Source: Granulicella sp. L60 (GTDB lineage Bacteria; Acidobacteriota; Terriglobia; Terriglobales; Acidobacteriaceae). Taken from it: a stretch of 64,000 nucleotides of DNA. A program made the position numbers and the translations under genes. Of the stretch, positions 17,042-25,139 are shown in pieces. Within the stretch, counting starts at the first letter, position 1; every line of letters begins with the position of its first letter. The notes beneath the pieces are model-generated. The model was given only the letters and a program-made list of their open reading frames with translations, was not told where the DNA came from and did no database searches. The stretch is taken from positions 1,361,678 to 1,425,677 of the forward strand of contig NZ_LMUR01000018.1 in the NCBI RefSeq assembly GCF_009765825.1, in the 5' to 3' direction.

Positions 17042-17061
17042 ATGTGCAGAGTCTTGCACAT
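17042..17061. promoter_or_regulatory. Second inverted repeat beside the 22-bp palindrome
   Basis: The arms ATGTGCA (17042-17048) and TGCACAT (17055-17061) are perfectly complementary around a 6-base spacer, one base after the 22-bp palindrome. Its half-site shares TGCA with the first palindrome. It may be a second operator or a promoter-proximal hairpin. Confidence 0.4.
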
Positions 17062-17119
17062 AGCACCGAATACAGTGCGTTTTGTTCGTTCCAGTTGTCT
17101 CCCCGATCATCTTTTTTGC

Positions 17120-17734
17120 ATGTCAAACGTCGTCATAGAAGGAGAGGAACCCGCATTATCATCCCCAAGCGGCCTCGCCCGCCCTATCCTTGAAGGCAGC
17201 ATGCTTGTCTCCCGCACCCTGCCCGGTGGCCGCACCACGCGCGAAGCTCTCCCTCTCGGGCCGAACAGCCTGCCGCTCTGCCGCTGGTGCGACCTCGAGA
17301 TCCTCGCCAGACGCCGTCGCACCTTCTGCAGCGACTACTGCGTTCACCAGTGGCGTCTCCGCACCGATCCCGGCTACCTCCGCGACCAGGTCTTCGCTCG
17401 CGACCACGGCATCTGCGCCGTCTGTAGCATCGACACCCTCGCCGCTTATGCTGCCCTCAAGCGCGCCCGAGGTCCCGCCCGCGCCGCCGGCCTCCGTCTC
17501 TACGGCATGAAGTCCATCACCACCCGCCGCAGCCTGTGGGACGCCGACCACATCCTCCCCGTAGCCGAGGGCGGCGGCCAGTGCGACCTCGACAACCTCC
17601 GCACCCTCTGCCTGCTCTGCCACCGCGAAGCGACCGCCCAGCTCCGCATTCGGCTCTCAGCAAAACGTCCCTCCATCAGCGGCGAACTCGTTGCCGCCGG
17701 TAAAGGAAGGTCGAAGATCGAATCAATCTCCTGA
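17120..17734 (+). CDS. HNH endonuclease domain protein with N-terminal zinc-binding segment
   Basis: About 204 residues from the ATG at 17120; an upstream GTG/TTG-type extension from 17021 would run through the palindromes and is disfavoured. A Cys-rich segment LCRWCDLEILARRRRTFCSDYC probably binds one zinc. The HNH motif is DADHILPVAEGGG ... DNLRTLCLLCHREA, with CxxC pairs (ICAVC, LCLLC) holding the structural zinc and DH as the catalytic core. Such solitary HNH proteins cut DNA, but target and role are unknown; there is no methylase or phage context. Confidence 0.8.
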   Translation: MSNVVIEGEEPALSSPSGLARPILEGSMLVSRTLPGGRTTREALPLGPNSLPLCRWCDLEILARRRRTFCSDYCVHQWRLRTDPGYLRDQVFARDHGICAVCSIDTLAAYAALKRARGPARAAGLRLYGMKSITTRRSLWDADHILPVAEGGGQCDLDNLRTLCLLCHREATAQLRIRLSAKRPSISGELVAAGKGRSKIESIS

Positions 17735-17841
17735 AGGCCGTTCTTCCGAAGATTGGTCTCATCTCTTCATTCGGCTGCTACCATTATTTTCTTCGTCATC
17801 TGTTTGCGCACAACGGGCCTGCTTCTGATAACTGGAGCTTG

Positions 17842-19014
17842 ATGCGAGAAGAACAGACTCATAATCGACTTTGGATCGTCATGCTCGTCGTCCTCGGCGG
17901 AGCGGCTGTCATTTCGCTCGTCCTGGGTATTCGCCACGCCTTTGAGTATGGAAGCCACGACCTTCAGTGGTCCGACGCGCGTCTGCTGAGCCAGCATATC
18001 GATCCATGGCAGGAGCAACTTTCCCGTCTTCCACACCATCCTTCACACTTCAGCCCGCCGAACTACCTCCATCTCTTCTATCTTCTTTTGCTACCCTGCG
18101 GTCTCCTCAGCTTTCACACAGCGCAGATCGTCTGGTGCGTGGGTAACATCTGCCTCTCCATTCTCGTCGTGCTACTGCTGCAAAGGCTCTTTTCACTCGA
18201 TCGCTTCCAGACCACTCTTGTCCTCTGTCTTCTGTGGATGAGCGCGCCCTTTCGAGTCACTCTCGAAGTTGGCCAGGTAAGCCTCTTCGAGTTGTTTTTT
18301 TTCTGTGCAGCCTATGTTGCCCTCTCTACATGGCTCTCCGGCATCTGCCTGGGATTCAGTCTTGTGAAGTACAGCTTTTCGCCTGTAGTCGGACTTCTGT
18401 TTCTCCTCCGCGGCCGGATACGTTTGCTTCTGATCGCGGCCGGTGTGCTTGTCGTGGGGTTGATTGGCGTACACCTATTGCTGCCTACGCCTTTGCTTCG
18501 ACTGGCAGCCGAACCGTTTCTCGTCTCACGAGTCGCCGTGAACCCCGGCATAGCCGACCTAATGACCTTCACGGAGTACTTCTTCACATACCTGGGCGCG
18601 AACGCCCGCGCGGTCAATCTCTCCTATGCAGTAGCCTTTGCCTGCAGCCTTCTCTACACCATCTTCCTAAGTCGCTTTCGTCTCTCCAAGGGCGCCGAGC
18701 TTACCCTCGTCTCGCTCGCAAGCCTATTCCTGTTCAAGCACCTTATCTACGACTACGTCTTTCTCGCGATTCCTCTCTCCTACGCCCTCAGTCGGTACTC
18801 ATCTCGAAGAAGCCGGCCGGTCTTTCTTGGCATATTCGTCTTCTGGTTCCTCGCCACATTCCTAAACCGCGCCATACACGGGTTCAACGTCAATCTGGTC
18901 GGCCTCGCCATCAACGTTGGTCTTCTTGCGGTGCTTCTCGCTTACACGACCTACTTCGTTATCCAGGAAGAATCGCGGACCAGGGAAACTCCAGACGCCG
19001 AAGCTCGTCCATAG
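17842..19014 (+). CDS. GT87-like (DUF2029) polytopic membrane glycosyltransferase
   Basis: About 390 residues with roughly ten membrane helices. The first loop carries an acidic/His-rich stretch (FEYGSHDLQWSDARLLSQHIDPW), typical of polyprenyl-phosphate-sugar-dependent GT-C enzymes such as GT87 mannosyltransferases; FSPPNYLHLFYLLLLP matches the second conserved region. A TTG at 17839 and the ATG at 17842 are both possible starts. Donor and acceptor are unknown and no glycan assembly genes are next to it. Confidence 0.7.
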   Translation: MREEQTHNRLWIVMLVVLGGAAVISLVLGIRHAFEYGSHDLQWSDARLLSQHIDPWQEQLSRLPHHPSHFSPPNYLHLFYLLLLPCGLLSFHTAQIVWCVGNICLSILVVLLLQRLFSLDRFQTTLVLCLLWMSAPFRVTLEVGQVSLFELFFFCAAYVALSTWLSGICLGFSLVKYSFSPVVGLLFLLRGRIRLLLIAAGVLVVGLIGVHLLLPTPLLRLAAEPFLVSRVAVNPGIADLMTFTEYFFTYLGANARAVNLSYAVAFACSLLYTIFLSRFRLSKGAELTLVSLASLFLFKHLIYDYVFLAIPLSYALSRYSSRRSRPVFLGIFVFWFLATFLNRAIHGFNVNLVGLAINVGLLAVLLAYTTYFVIQEESRTRETPDAEARP

Positions 19015-19289
19015 CCTCCAGACAGCATGAAGGCCGTATGCACATCCATAAGGAGATGGGGAGAGGGAGATGGGGACCGAAAATCCACATTTCCACCCTC
19101 GTCCACATGCATTTGCACCACTTCTGCCCCTTGTTGTTCGCCCCCATCGCGCCTACTCTCAAACAGTGCAGATTAACCAGACAGTAACCCGCGCTGCATG
19201 CGGCAATTTTTCGAAATCCACAGCAAAAGCCCCGTTATTCTTCATTCTGTAGCATTCGAACCGCTTGAATAGGGGTATTCGCACAGCTA

Positions 19290-19305
19290 ACACAACATGT
19301 TGTGC
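19290..19305. promoter_or_regulatory. Candidate NrdR box upstream of nrdJ
   Basis: The 16-base site starts ACACAACA and contains a perfect 14-bp palindrome (19291-19304). It fits the NrdR-box pattern ACACWATATATWGTGT at most positions and sits just upstream of a TTGACA element. NrdR boxes repress ribonucleotide reductase genes when dATP/ATP is bound by NrdR. The adjacent CCCCATAGGGG at 19321-19331 is a weaker second palindrome inside the presumed promoter spacer. Confidence 0.5.
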
Positions 19306-19312
19306 TTTATAC

Positions 19313-19341
19313 TTGACACACCCCATAGGGGGCGTTACTTT
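19313..19341 (+). promoter_or_regulatory. Candidate nrdJ promoter
   Basis: A perfect -35 hexamer TTGACA (19313-19318) is followed after 17 bases by TACTTT (19336-19341), a weak -10. The leader would be about 185 bases. The CCCC/GGGG palindrome lies in the spacer. Confidence 0.4.
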
Positions 19342-19532
19342 CACGACTGCAACAACCCAATATTTCCGTTCGTTTTGTCTTTTAGACCGCTCCTCTGACG
19401 CCGACGCCTCCCCAGCCCGGTTCCATCTACCAGCGCTTTGAAGCAAAGAGGATGCCACCAGACAAGACCCGCTCATGAGCACGTAATGAGCCAAAAGCTT
19501 GAGTTTTTCATCAAATTAGAAGGAGTTTTTCC

Positions 19533-22500
19533 ATGGCGACCATTCCCAACCAGACCAAGACGGGCACTCAGACCACCACAGGCGCAACTTCCTACCAGAC
19601 CGCCCCACCCTTCACCTCGCGTGCGCCCGGCCTGACCTTCGATCGCCACTTCACCAAACCCGGCATCTCCCCTTACGACGAGATCGTCTGGGAGCTTCGC
19701 GACGCCATCATTCAGGACTTCAAGGGCAAGACCATCTTCGAGCAGAAGAACGTCGAGGTCCCCGCCGACTGGTCCATGACCGCGACTAATATCGTCGCCA
19801 GCAAGTACCTCCACGGCCTCATCGGCACCGGCGAGCGTGAGTCCGGAGTGCGTGCGCTGATCACCCGCGTCGCCGAGTCCATACGCGACTGGGGCATGAC
19901 CGGCGGCTACTTCGCCACCCAGCAGGACGCCGACACCTTCTACGCCGAGCTCGCCCACCTTCTCCTCAACCAGAAGGTCGCCTTCAACTCGCCCGTCTGG
20001 TTCAACGTCGGCTGCGACCGCCTCGAGCCCAACTCCGACGCCCAGAACTGGCACTGGAACGCCACCTCCGGCAAGGTCGAGTTCTCCGTCACCGGCTACA
20101 CCAAGCCCCAGTGCTCAGCCTGCTTCATCAACTCCGTGCAGGACTCGCTCGACTCCATCCTGACCCTCGCCAAGACCGAGGGCATGCTCTTTAAGTGGGG
20201 ATCAGGCGCAGGCTCGAACCTCTCGAACATCCGCGGCTCTATGGAGACCCTCTCCGGCGGCGGTACCGCATCCGGCCCGCTCTCCTTCATGCGTGGCTTC
20301 GACGCCTTCGCCGGCGTCATCAAGTCCGGCGGCAAGACCCGTCGTGCCGCCAAGATGGTCATTTTAAACGTCGACCATCCCGACATTAACGAGTTCATCC
20401 AGTGCAAGGTGAACGAAGAGAAGAAGGCGTGGCACCTCGTCCAGGCCGGCTACGACGGCAGCGGTCCCGACTCCGAGGCCTACAGCTCCATCTTCTTCCA
20501 GAACGCCAACAACTCCGTCCGCGTCAACGACGAGTTCATGCGCGCAGTCGAGACTGACGGCAGCTTCTCCACCCGCACCGTCAAGGAGCGTAACCCGGTC
20601 AAGGAGTACAAGGCCCGCGACATCATGCACAACATCGCCGAAGCCACCTGGCAGTGCGGCGATCCCGGCATGCAGTTCGACACCACCATCAACCGTTGGC
20701 ACACCAGCAAGAACTCCGGCCGCATCAACGCCTCCAACCCCTGCTCGGAGTACATGTTCCTGGATGACTCCGCCTGCAACCTCGCGTCCTTCAATCTCCT
20801 GAAGTTCCTCACCCCCGGCGGCCAGTTCGACATTCCCAGCTACCGTCACGCCATCGAGGTCGTCACCACCGCGATGGAGATCATCGTCGACGCAGCCGGT
20901 TACCCCACCGAGATGATCTCGAAGAACTCGCACGACTACCGCCCCCTCGGTCTCGGCTATGCGAACCTCGGCGCGCTCCTCATGGCCTTCGGTCTCCCCT
21001 ACGACTCCGACGCCGGCCGCGACTTCGCCGCCACCCTCACCTCCATCCTCTGCGGCGACGCCTACTGGCAGTCCTCCCGCATCGCCGAAACCTGCCCCGC
21101 CCTCGGCGCAGCCACGGCGCTCACCCAGCAGGCGCACATCGCCGGCGGAGCTTGCCCCGGCTTCTACGTCAACCGCGAGCCCTTCCTCGACGTCGTCCGC
21201 ATGCACAGAGCGGAAGTGAACAAAATTGGAAAGTCGAAGACCAGCACCGAGCCCTTCTTCGTTCCCCAGCTCGACCAGCTCATCGAAGCCTCCCGCCACG
21301 CCTGGGACGGCGCACTCGCCCACGGCGAAAAGCACGGCTACCGCAACTCCCAGGTCACCGTCCTCGCCCCCACCGGCACCATCGGCTTCATGATGGACTG
21401 CGACACCACCGGCATCGAGCCTGACCTCGCCCTCGTCAAGTACAAGAAGCTCGTCGGCGGCGGCATGATCAAGATCGTCAACAACACCGTCCCCTCCGCC
21501 CTCATCAAGCTCGGCTACTCCGAGTCCGAGGTCAACGCCATCGTCAGCTACATCGACGCCACCGGCACCATCGAAGGCGCGCCCGCCATCAAGCCCGAGC
21601 ACCTCGCCGTATTCGACTGCAGCTTCAAGCCCTCCAAGGGAACCCGCAGCATCTCCTACATGGGCCACATCAAGATGATGGGCGCCACCCAGCCCTTCCT
21701 CTCCGGTGCCATCTCCAAAACCGTCAACCTCCCCCAGGACTGCTCCGTCGACGACATCGCCGAGGCCTACATGGAGAGCTGGCGCCAGGGCCTCAAGGCC
21801 GTAGCCATCTACCGCGACAACTCCAAGGGCACCCAGCCCCTCAACGTCTCCGCCTCCGACGGCAAAGCCCAGAAGGAGAAGCCGCTCGGCAACGTAGCCG
21901 CCGGCTCCATCGAGATCGAAGAAGCCGTCATCGCCGCCAAGGCCGCCGCCGCGCAGTCGGTCCAGGTCGCCCAGCAGAAGATCTCCGCTCTCGAGCTCCA
22001 GCTCAAGCAGATCGCCGAAGCCGCCCTCCAGAACTCCGACTCCGTCGACGCCCAGTCTCCACCCCGCGCCGTCCGTCACCGTCTCCCTGCCGAGCGCGCC
22101 TCCGTCACCCACAAGTTCGGCCTCGCCGGACACGAAGGCTACATCACCGTCGGGCTCTACCCCAACGGCCAGCCCGGCGAAATCTTCATCCGCATGGCCA
22201 AGGAAGGCTCCACCGTCTCCGGACTCATGGACTCCTTCGCCACCGCCGTCTCCCTCGCCCTCCAGCACGGCGTTCCCCTCCGTGTCCTCTGCGAAAAGTT
22301 CGCCCACACCCGCTTCGAGCCCTCCGGCTGGACCGGCAACGAGCAGATCGGCTACGCCAAGTCGATCATGGACTATATCTTCCGCTGGATCCAGATCCGC
22401 TTCCTCTCCGGACACCAGTTCGACCTCTTCGCCGGCCTCAGCCCGCAAAATCTCGGCCAGACCAGCATCCCCGTCGAAGGCACCGTCACCAGCCCCCAAA

Positions 22501-22874
22501 ACGCCGTCAACCTCAACGCCTCATCATCCTCAAGCGCCGTCATCCTGAGCGAACGGAGTGAGTCGAAGGACCCCGAAGCTCTTAGCCCCGCCACAACCGC
22601 CCAGAACCCTTCGGCTGCAAATGCAGGCGCAGAGTATGAGTTCTACACCACCCCGCCCCAGCAGGGAATCGCACCCGACCTCGCAGCCCGCAGCGGCCTC
22701 GAGTCATCCGCCCACGCCATGGAAGACCGAGGCATCTACCACGCCTCCGACGCCATGAAGTCCATGTACGACATGGGCGACTCACCCTCCTGCGCCACCT
22801 GCGGAGCCATCATGACAAGAAGCGGCTCCTGCTACCGCTGCATGTCCTGCGGCAGCACAAGCGGCTGCAGCTGA
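19533..22874 (+). CDS. nrdJ: Adenosylcobalamin-dependent (class II) ribonucleotide reductase
   Basis: A 1113-residue enzyme making deoxyribonucleotides in the cytoplasm using B12. CSACFINSVQDSLDSI holds an active-site cysteine, and the thiyl-radical loop is NPCSEYMFLDDSACNLASF (C404, E406). HGYRNSQVTVLAPTGTIGFMMDCDTTGIEPD is the conserved barrel segment. The C-terminal tail CATCGAIMTRSGSCYRCMSCGSTSGCS carries zinc-ribbon and redox cysteines. Codon use is strongly C-ending, as for a highly expressed gene. Residues ~1003-1015 (VILSERSESKDP...) look like a translated genomic repeat inserted in the linker. The ATG has a good GAAGGAG site. Confidence 0.95.
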   Translation: MATIPNQTKTGTQTTTGATSYQTAPPFTSRAPGLTFDRHFTKPGISPYDEIVWELRDAIIQDFKGKTIFEQKNVEVPADWSMTATNIVASKYLHGLIGTGERESGVRALITRVAESIRDWGMTGGYFATQQDADTFYAELAHLLLNQKVAFNSPVWFNVGCDRLEPNSDAQNWHWNATSGKVEFSVTGYTKPQCSACFINSVQDSLDSILTLAKTEGMLFKWGSGAGSNLSNIRGSMETLSGGGTASGPLSFMRGFDAFAGVIKSGGKTRRAAKMVILNVDHPDINEFIQCKVNEEKKAWHLVQAGYDGSGPDSEAYSSIFFQNANNSVRVNDEFMRAVETDGSFSTRTVKERNPVKEYKARDIMHNIAEATWQCGDPGMQFDTTINRWHTSKNSGRINASNPCSEYMFLDDSACNLASFNLLKFLTPGGQFDIPSYRHAIEVVTTAMEIIVDAAGYPTEMISKNSHDYRPLGLGYANLGALLMAFGLPYDSDAGRDFAATLTSILCGDAYWQSSRIAETCPALGAATALTQQAHIAGGACPGFYVNREPFLDVVRMHRAEVNKIGKSKTSTEPFFVPQLDQLIEASRHAWDGALAHGEKHGYRNSQVTVLAPTGTIGFMMDCDTTGIEPDLALVKYKKLVGGGMIKIVNNTVPSALIKLGYSESEVNAIVSYIDATGTIEGAPAIKPEHLAVFDCSFKPSKGTRSISYMGHIKMMGATQPFLSGAISKTVNLPQDCSVDDIAEAYMESWRQGLKAVAIYRDNSKGTQPLNVSASDGKAQKEKPLGNVAAGSIEIEEAVIAAKAAAAQSVQVAQQKISALELQLKQIAEAALQNSDSVDAQSPPRAVRHRLPAERASVTHKFGLAGHEGYITVGLYPNGQPGEIFIRMAKEGSTVSGLMDSFATAVSLALQHGVPLRVLCEKFAHTRFEPSGWTGNEQIGYAKSIMDYIFRWIQIRFLSGHQFDLFAGLSPQNLGQTSIPVEGTVTSPQNAVNLNASSSSSAVILSERSESKDPEALSPATTAQNPSAANAGAEYEFYTTPPQQGIAPDLAARSGLESSAHAMEDRGIYHASDAMKSMYDMGDSPSCATCGAIMTRSGSCYRCMSCGSTSGCS
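22537..22580. repeat. Dispersed-repeat copy inserted in frame within nrdJ
   Basis: The stretch begins GTCATCCTGAGCGAACGGAG and continues with GAGTCGAAGGACC. It matches from memory a common interspersed repeat whose translations (ILSERSESKDP on one strand, FDSLRSLRM on the other) recur in many bacterial proteins. Here it is read in the plus frame and adds about 13 residues to the low-complexity linker before the C-terminal zinc tail. The frame is kept. Confidence 0.6.
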
Positions 22875-22983
22875 GGAAGATATTCGAGAAAGGGGCCTTG
22901 CTTGCTACTGGCGACAGTAAGGCTCATCACGTTTTATCAGAGTAAGCAACATACGTGAATGATTCTTTGGTAGTTCGATTTCC

Positions 22984-23775
22984 ATGCACGGAGAGCTGCA
23001 AGTGTCAGATTCGAACAAAACCGATATTCAACTACTAGCTCCTTCTCTATCTGGAAGCTCAAATTCCAATAGCAGAGTTAATGAGCCAATAATTAGGCGA
23101 ATTCTTCCATGGTTCTCTATCCTGGGTGTTTTTATTGCCCTAGCGACCTTCTTCCTAAATGTAAATTTGCGTCGAAAGGAATTAACTTTCACGTACTTGG
23201 GTGCGGATAATCTGATCCATATAGAGAGAAAAGGCCTGGCCGATGCTCTCAGCATTCAATACGGAAACGTTCCGATAAGCGAACTTTATAAACTCACCTT
23301 CACTATTCGAAATAGTGGATCAACAGCAATAAAGGCCGAGGACATAAAAGAGCCGCTTGAAATTGTATTTCCAAAAGAGTTTTCGCTTCTCGGAGCCCCA
23401 TCGATTGAAGAGACAAGACCACAATTCGCTGCTCACTTAGATAAGAACGAATCGAATGACCATGTGCTCGATCTGGCATTTCCCCTGCTGAACCCAGGTG
23501 ATGAACTTCGTGTATCAGTAGACAGTCTTTATCTAGGCAAGCAAGCCCCAGTGCTGATGGGAAGGATTGTAGACGTAAAACAGATAACAAATGTGGACGC
23601 ATCAACATCAAAGATTGATTCCCGTACGGTGCTTCCCTTTATTCAGAACGCTACTCTTCGGCACGCTGTTTATTGGTCCCTAGTAACTTTCGATGGAATA
23701 GCGGGAATGTTTTTCTTGATAATTGGGGTTTTTCAAATCTTGAAATTTTTTGCGGTACCAAATTTGGCAGCATAA
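22984..23775 (+). CDS. Low-GC two-helix membrane protein of unknown function
   Basis: 263 residues, no family recognised. A membrane helix near residues 42-62 (ILGVFIALATFFLNVNL) is followed by a beta-rich domain (LTFTIRNSGSTAIKAEDIKEPLEIVF ... LNPGDELRVSVDSLYLG) and a C-terminal helix (GIAGMFFLIIGVFQILKFF). Base composition is clearly more AT-rich than nrdJ, suggesting transfer. The end overlaps the start of the next frame at a run of six T (23746-23751), so the two frames could be one frameshifted gene. Confidence 0.6.
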   Translation: MHGELQVSDSNKTDIQLLAPSLSGSSNSNSRVNEPIIRRILPWFSILGVFIALATFFLNVNLRRKELTFTYLGADNLIHIERKGLADALSIQYGNVPISELYKLTFTIRNSGSTAIKAEDIKEPLEIVFPKEFSLLGAPSIEETRPQFAAHLDKNESNDHVLDLAFPLLNPGDELRVSVDSLYLGKQAPVLMGRIVDVKQITNVDASTSKIDSRTVLPFIQNATLRHAVYWSLVTFDGIAGMFFLIIGVFQILKFFAVPNLAA

Positions 23776-24094
23776 GTGGGGACAACAGTACAGAAAGGCT
23801 AAAGAAGAATTTGATTCTAGCTATGACGCCATGTTGAAAAAGAGCCTTGATGACTTTATTAAAGCGCCCTCCGTTAGAACTCAAAATGAATATCGTGAAA
23901 CAAGGGTGCAGCAGATCAGAGATCGTGACAGTCTCCTCGACGATAGCATTCGGAATACTGGCGTACCGGCAAAGCCATCGTTTGGGATGGCGGAGGACTG
24001 GAGCGATTTTTTTTCTATGACTGGGACTTTTGTCCTTCTCACGTTGCTCTTTCTACTTTCAATGTCGTATGTCGTTACCGGCCCGGGCGTCTAG
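23750..24094 (+). CDS. Coiled-coil protein with C-terminal membrane helix, possibly the frameshifted tail of the preceding gene
   Basis: 114 residues from a TTG at 23750; an ATG at 23831 is an alternative. A charged helical stretch (WGQQYRKAKEEFDSSYDAMLKKSLDDFI, then YRETRVQQIRDRDSLLDDSI) precedes one hydrophobic helix (FVLLTLLFLLSMSYVV). It has no ribosome site of its own, and it continues from the preceding protein if the ribosome slips back one base on the T6 run. Same low GC as the upstream frame. Not recognised. Confidence 0.4.
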   Translation: MRYQIWQHKWGQQYRKAKEEFDSSYDAMLKKSLDDFIKAPSVRTQNEYRETRVQQIRDRDSLLDDSIRNTGVPAKPSFGMAEDWSDFFSMTGTFVLLTLLFLLSMSYVVTGPGV

Positions 24095-24133
24095 ACCCGA
24101 CTAACTGGCGGCTGGCCACATCAACCACAGTCG

Positions 24134-24201
24134 GGTGCCCCGTTCATGCAGTCTCATCGCATGAGTGGGCATTCGTGCGAGAGCGCGAACCGCCTTCCTC
24201 C
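24134..24201. repeat. REP hairpin (copy 1), upstream of the RAYT gene
   Basis: TGCCC..TTCATGC and GCATGAGTGGGCA form a stem with a short loop, followed by a tail of the type ATTCGTGCGAGAGCGCGAACC. It lies just upstream of the transposase gene, as expected for the REP family that a RAYT mobilises. Confidence 0.7.
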
Positions 24202-24221
24202 CCCAACGATAAAATCCGATC

Positions 24222-24710
24222 ATGCCCTCCGGTCTCGAACGCCGCCAGAACACCGGCCAACTCCACTTCATCACCTTCAGTTGTCACCACCGATCCCCCT
24301 ACCTCGCACACCCCGAACCCAAAGACATCCTGGAGCAGGTTCTCGAACGAACTCGCCTCTCCCACCAACTCTCTGTCTTCGCGTACGTCCTTATGCCCGA
24401 GCACGTCCATCTTCTCCTCAGCGAGCCACACTCCTACCCACTCTCTTCCACCCTCCGCGTCATCAAGGGAGAGTCCTCCAAACTCCTGAAAGGGAATCGC
24501 GAACATCTCTGGCAACCTCGGTACTACGACTTCAACGTCTTCACCACCGAGAAGTTCGTAGAAAAGGTCCGCTACATCCATCGCAATCCAGTCACCCGCG
24601 GTCTGGTCTCGAAGCCGGAAGACTACCGCTGGAGCAGCTTCAGCCACTACGCCACCGGCCAACCAGGAACCATCGAGATCGAATCTCACTGGACCCAGGA
24701 TCGCCGATAG
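24222..24710 (+). CDS. REP-associated tyrosine transposase (RAYT, Y1 family)
   Basis: 162 residues with the IS200/IS605-like Y1 fold. LHFITFSCHHRSPYLA is the N-terminal strand, the metal-binding HUH motif is MPEHVHLLL, and the catalytic tyrosine is probably in FVEKVRYIHRNPVTRGLV, followed by DYRWSSFSHYATG, the family's C-terminal signature. RAYTs are single-copy, non-selfish transposases that cut and rejoin REP hairpins as single-stranded DNA. A REP copy is upstream, half-copies follow downstream, and related REPs occur at 40.9, 53.8 and 54.4 kb. Confidence 0.9.
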   Translation: MPSGLERRQNTGQLHFITFSCHHRSPYLAHPEPKDILEQVLERTRLSHQLSVFAYVLMPEHVHLLLSEPHSYPLSSTLRVIKGESSKLLKGNREHLWQPRYYDFNVFTTEKFVEKVRYIHRNPVTRGLVSKPEDYRWSSFSHYATGQPGTIEIESHWTQDRR

Positions 24711-24734
24711 GCGGATACTTCATATCTCAACTCT

Positions 24735-24766
24735 GTGATGTGGGCATTCGAGCGAAGCGCGGTTCT
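24735..24766. repeat. Partial REP downstream of RAYT
   Basis: Only the 3' half is present: GTGGGCATTCGAGCGAAGCG and a short tail ending GGTTC, similar to the right half of the full copies. With the complete upstream copy it brackets the RAYT gene. Confidence 0.55.
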
Positions 24767-24823
24767 CCAGCACGACCAACGAAAAACGCAGTACCCTGAA
24801 TAGAGAGCAAAGCGCAGGAGACC

Positions 24824-25033
24824 ATGCCTCTATCACCGCGTGAGTTACTGGAAAACGAGTTGGAGGCCGTCGTGCAAGATATTGACGCGATTGAGTATCA
24901 GATCGCAAGCGACCCTCCCGACACCACTGGCGAACTGCTCCGCCTGCGAGAGATCCAGCGCACCTATCGCGGTATCGCTGCAAGCCTCAAGCGGGCCATT
25001 GCGCTGGAAGACCCACATCCAACGCATAACTGA
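24824..25033 (+). CDS. Small helical protein of unknown function (69 residues)
   Basis: Starts MPLSPRELLENELEAV after an AGGAG site 3 bases from the ATG. It is predicted to be mostly alpha-helical, with heptad-like spacing of Leu/Ile (LLENELEAVVQDIDAIEYQI ... ELLRLREIQRTYRGIAASLKRAI), so it may form a short helical hairpin or coiled coil. No family is recognised. The glutathione peroxidase gene follows 106 bp later. Confidence 0.5.
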   Translation: MPLSPRELLENELEAVVQDIDAIEYQIASDPPDTTGELLRLREIQRTYRGIAASLKRAIALEDPHPTHN

Positions 25034-25037
25034 GAAC

Positions 25038-25066
25038 TCGCGCGAGAGCACGAACCGTCTTCCTCC
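25038..25066. repeat. REP tail fragment
   Basis: Matches 24173-24201 (the tail of REP copy 1) at about 25 of 29 positions, including GCGAGAGC and CGAACCG. It is not a complete hairpin, so probably a degraded copy. Confidence 0.45.
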
Positions 25067-25139
25067 GTGCTGGCTCCCCACACCCTCCTCTTCCCCTCTC
25101 GCCATCCGCTATCATCCAGACAACACCCGGAGAAAGAAC

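Larger units (their letters stand above)
19015..19532. other. 518-bp intergenic region upstream of nrdJ
   Basis: No supported gene. It contains a G/A-rich stretch (about 19050-19076), a perfect 14-bp palindrome at 19291-19304, a TTGACA at 19313-19318, a second palindrome with CCCC/GGGG arms at 19321-19331, and a long leader to the nrdJ ribosome site (GAAGGAG about 10 bases before the ATG). Confidence 0.6.

Noticed and set aside
17120..17734. HNH gene as part of a restriction or phage-defence island
   Set aside because: No methyltransferase, helicase or other defence gene is adjacent; the protein stands alone with a divergent peptidase.
20364..22499. A 711-codon minus-strand frame opposite nrdJ
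   Set aside because: It is a shadow of the GC-rich, C-ending codons of nrdJ; its translation is Gly/Asp/Val/Glu biased without domains, and nrdJ is certain.
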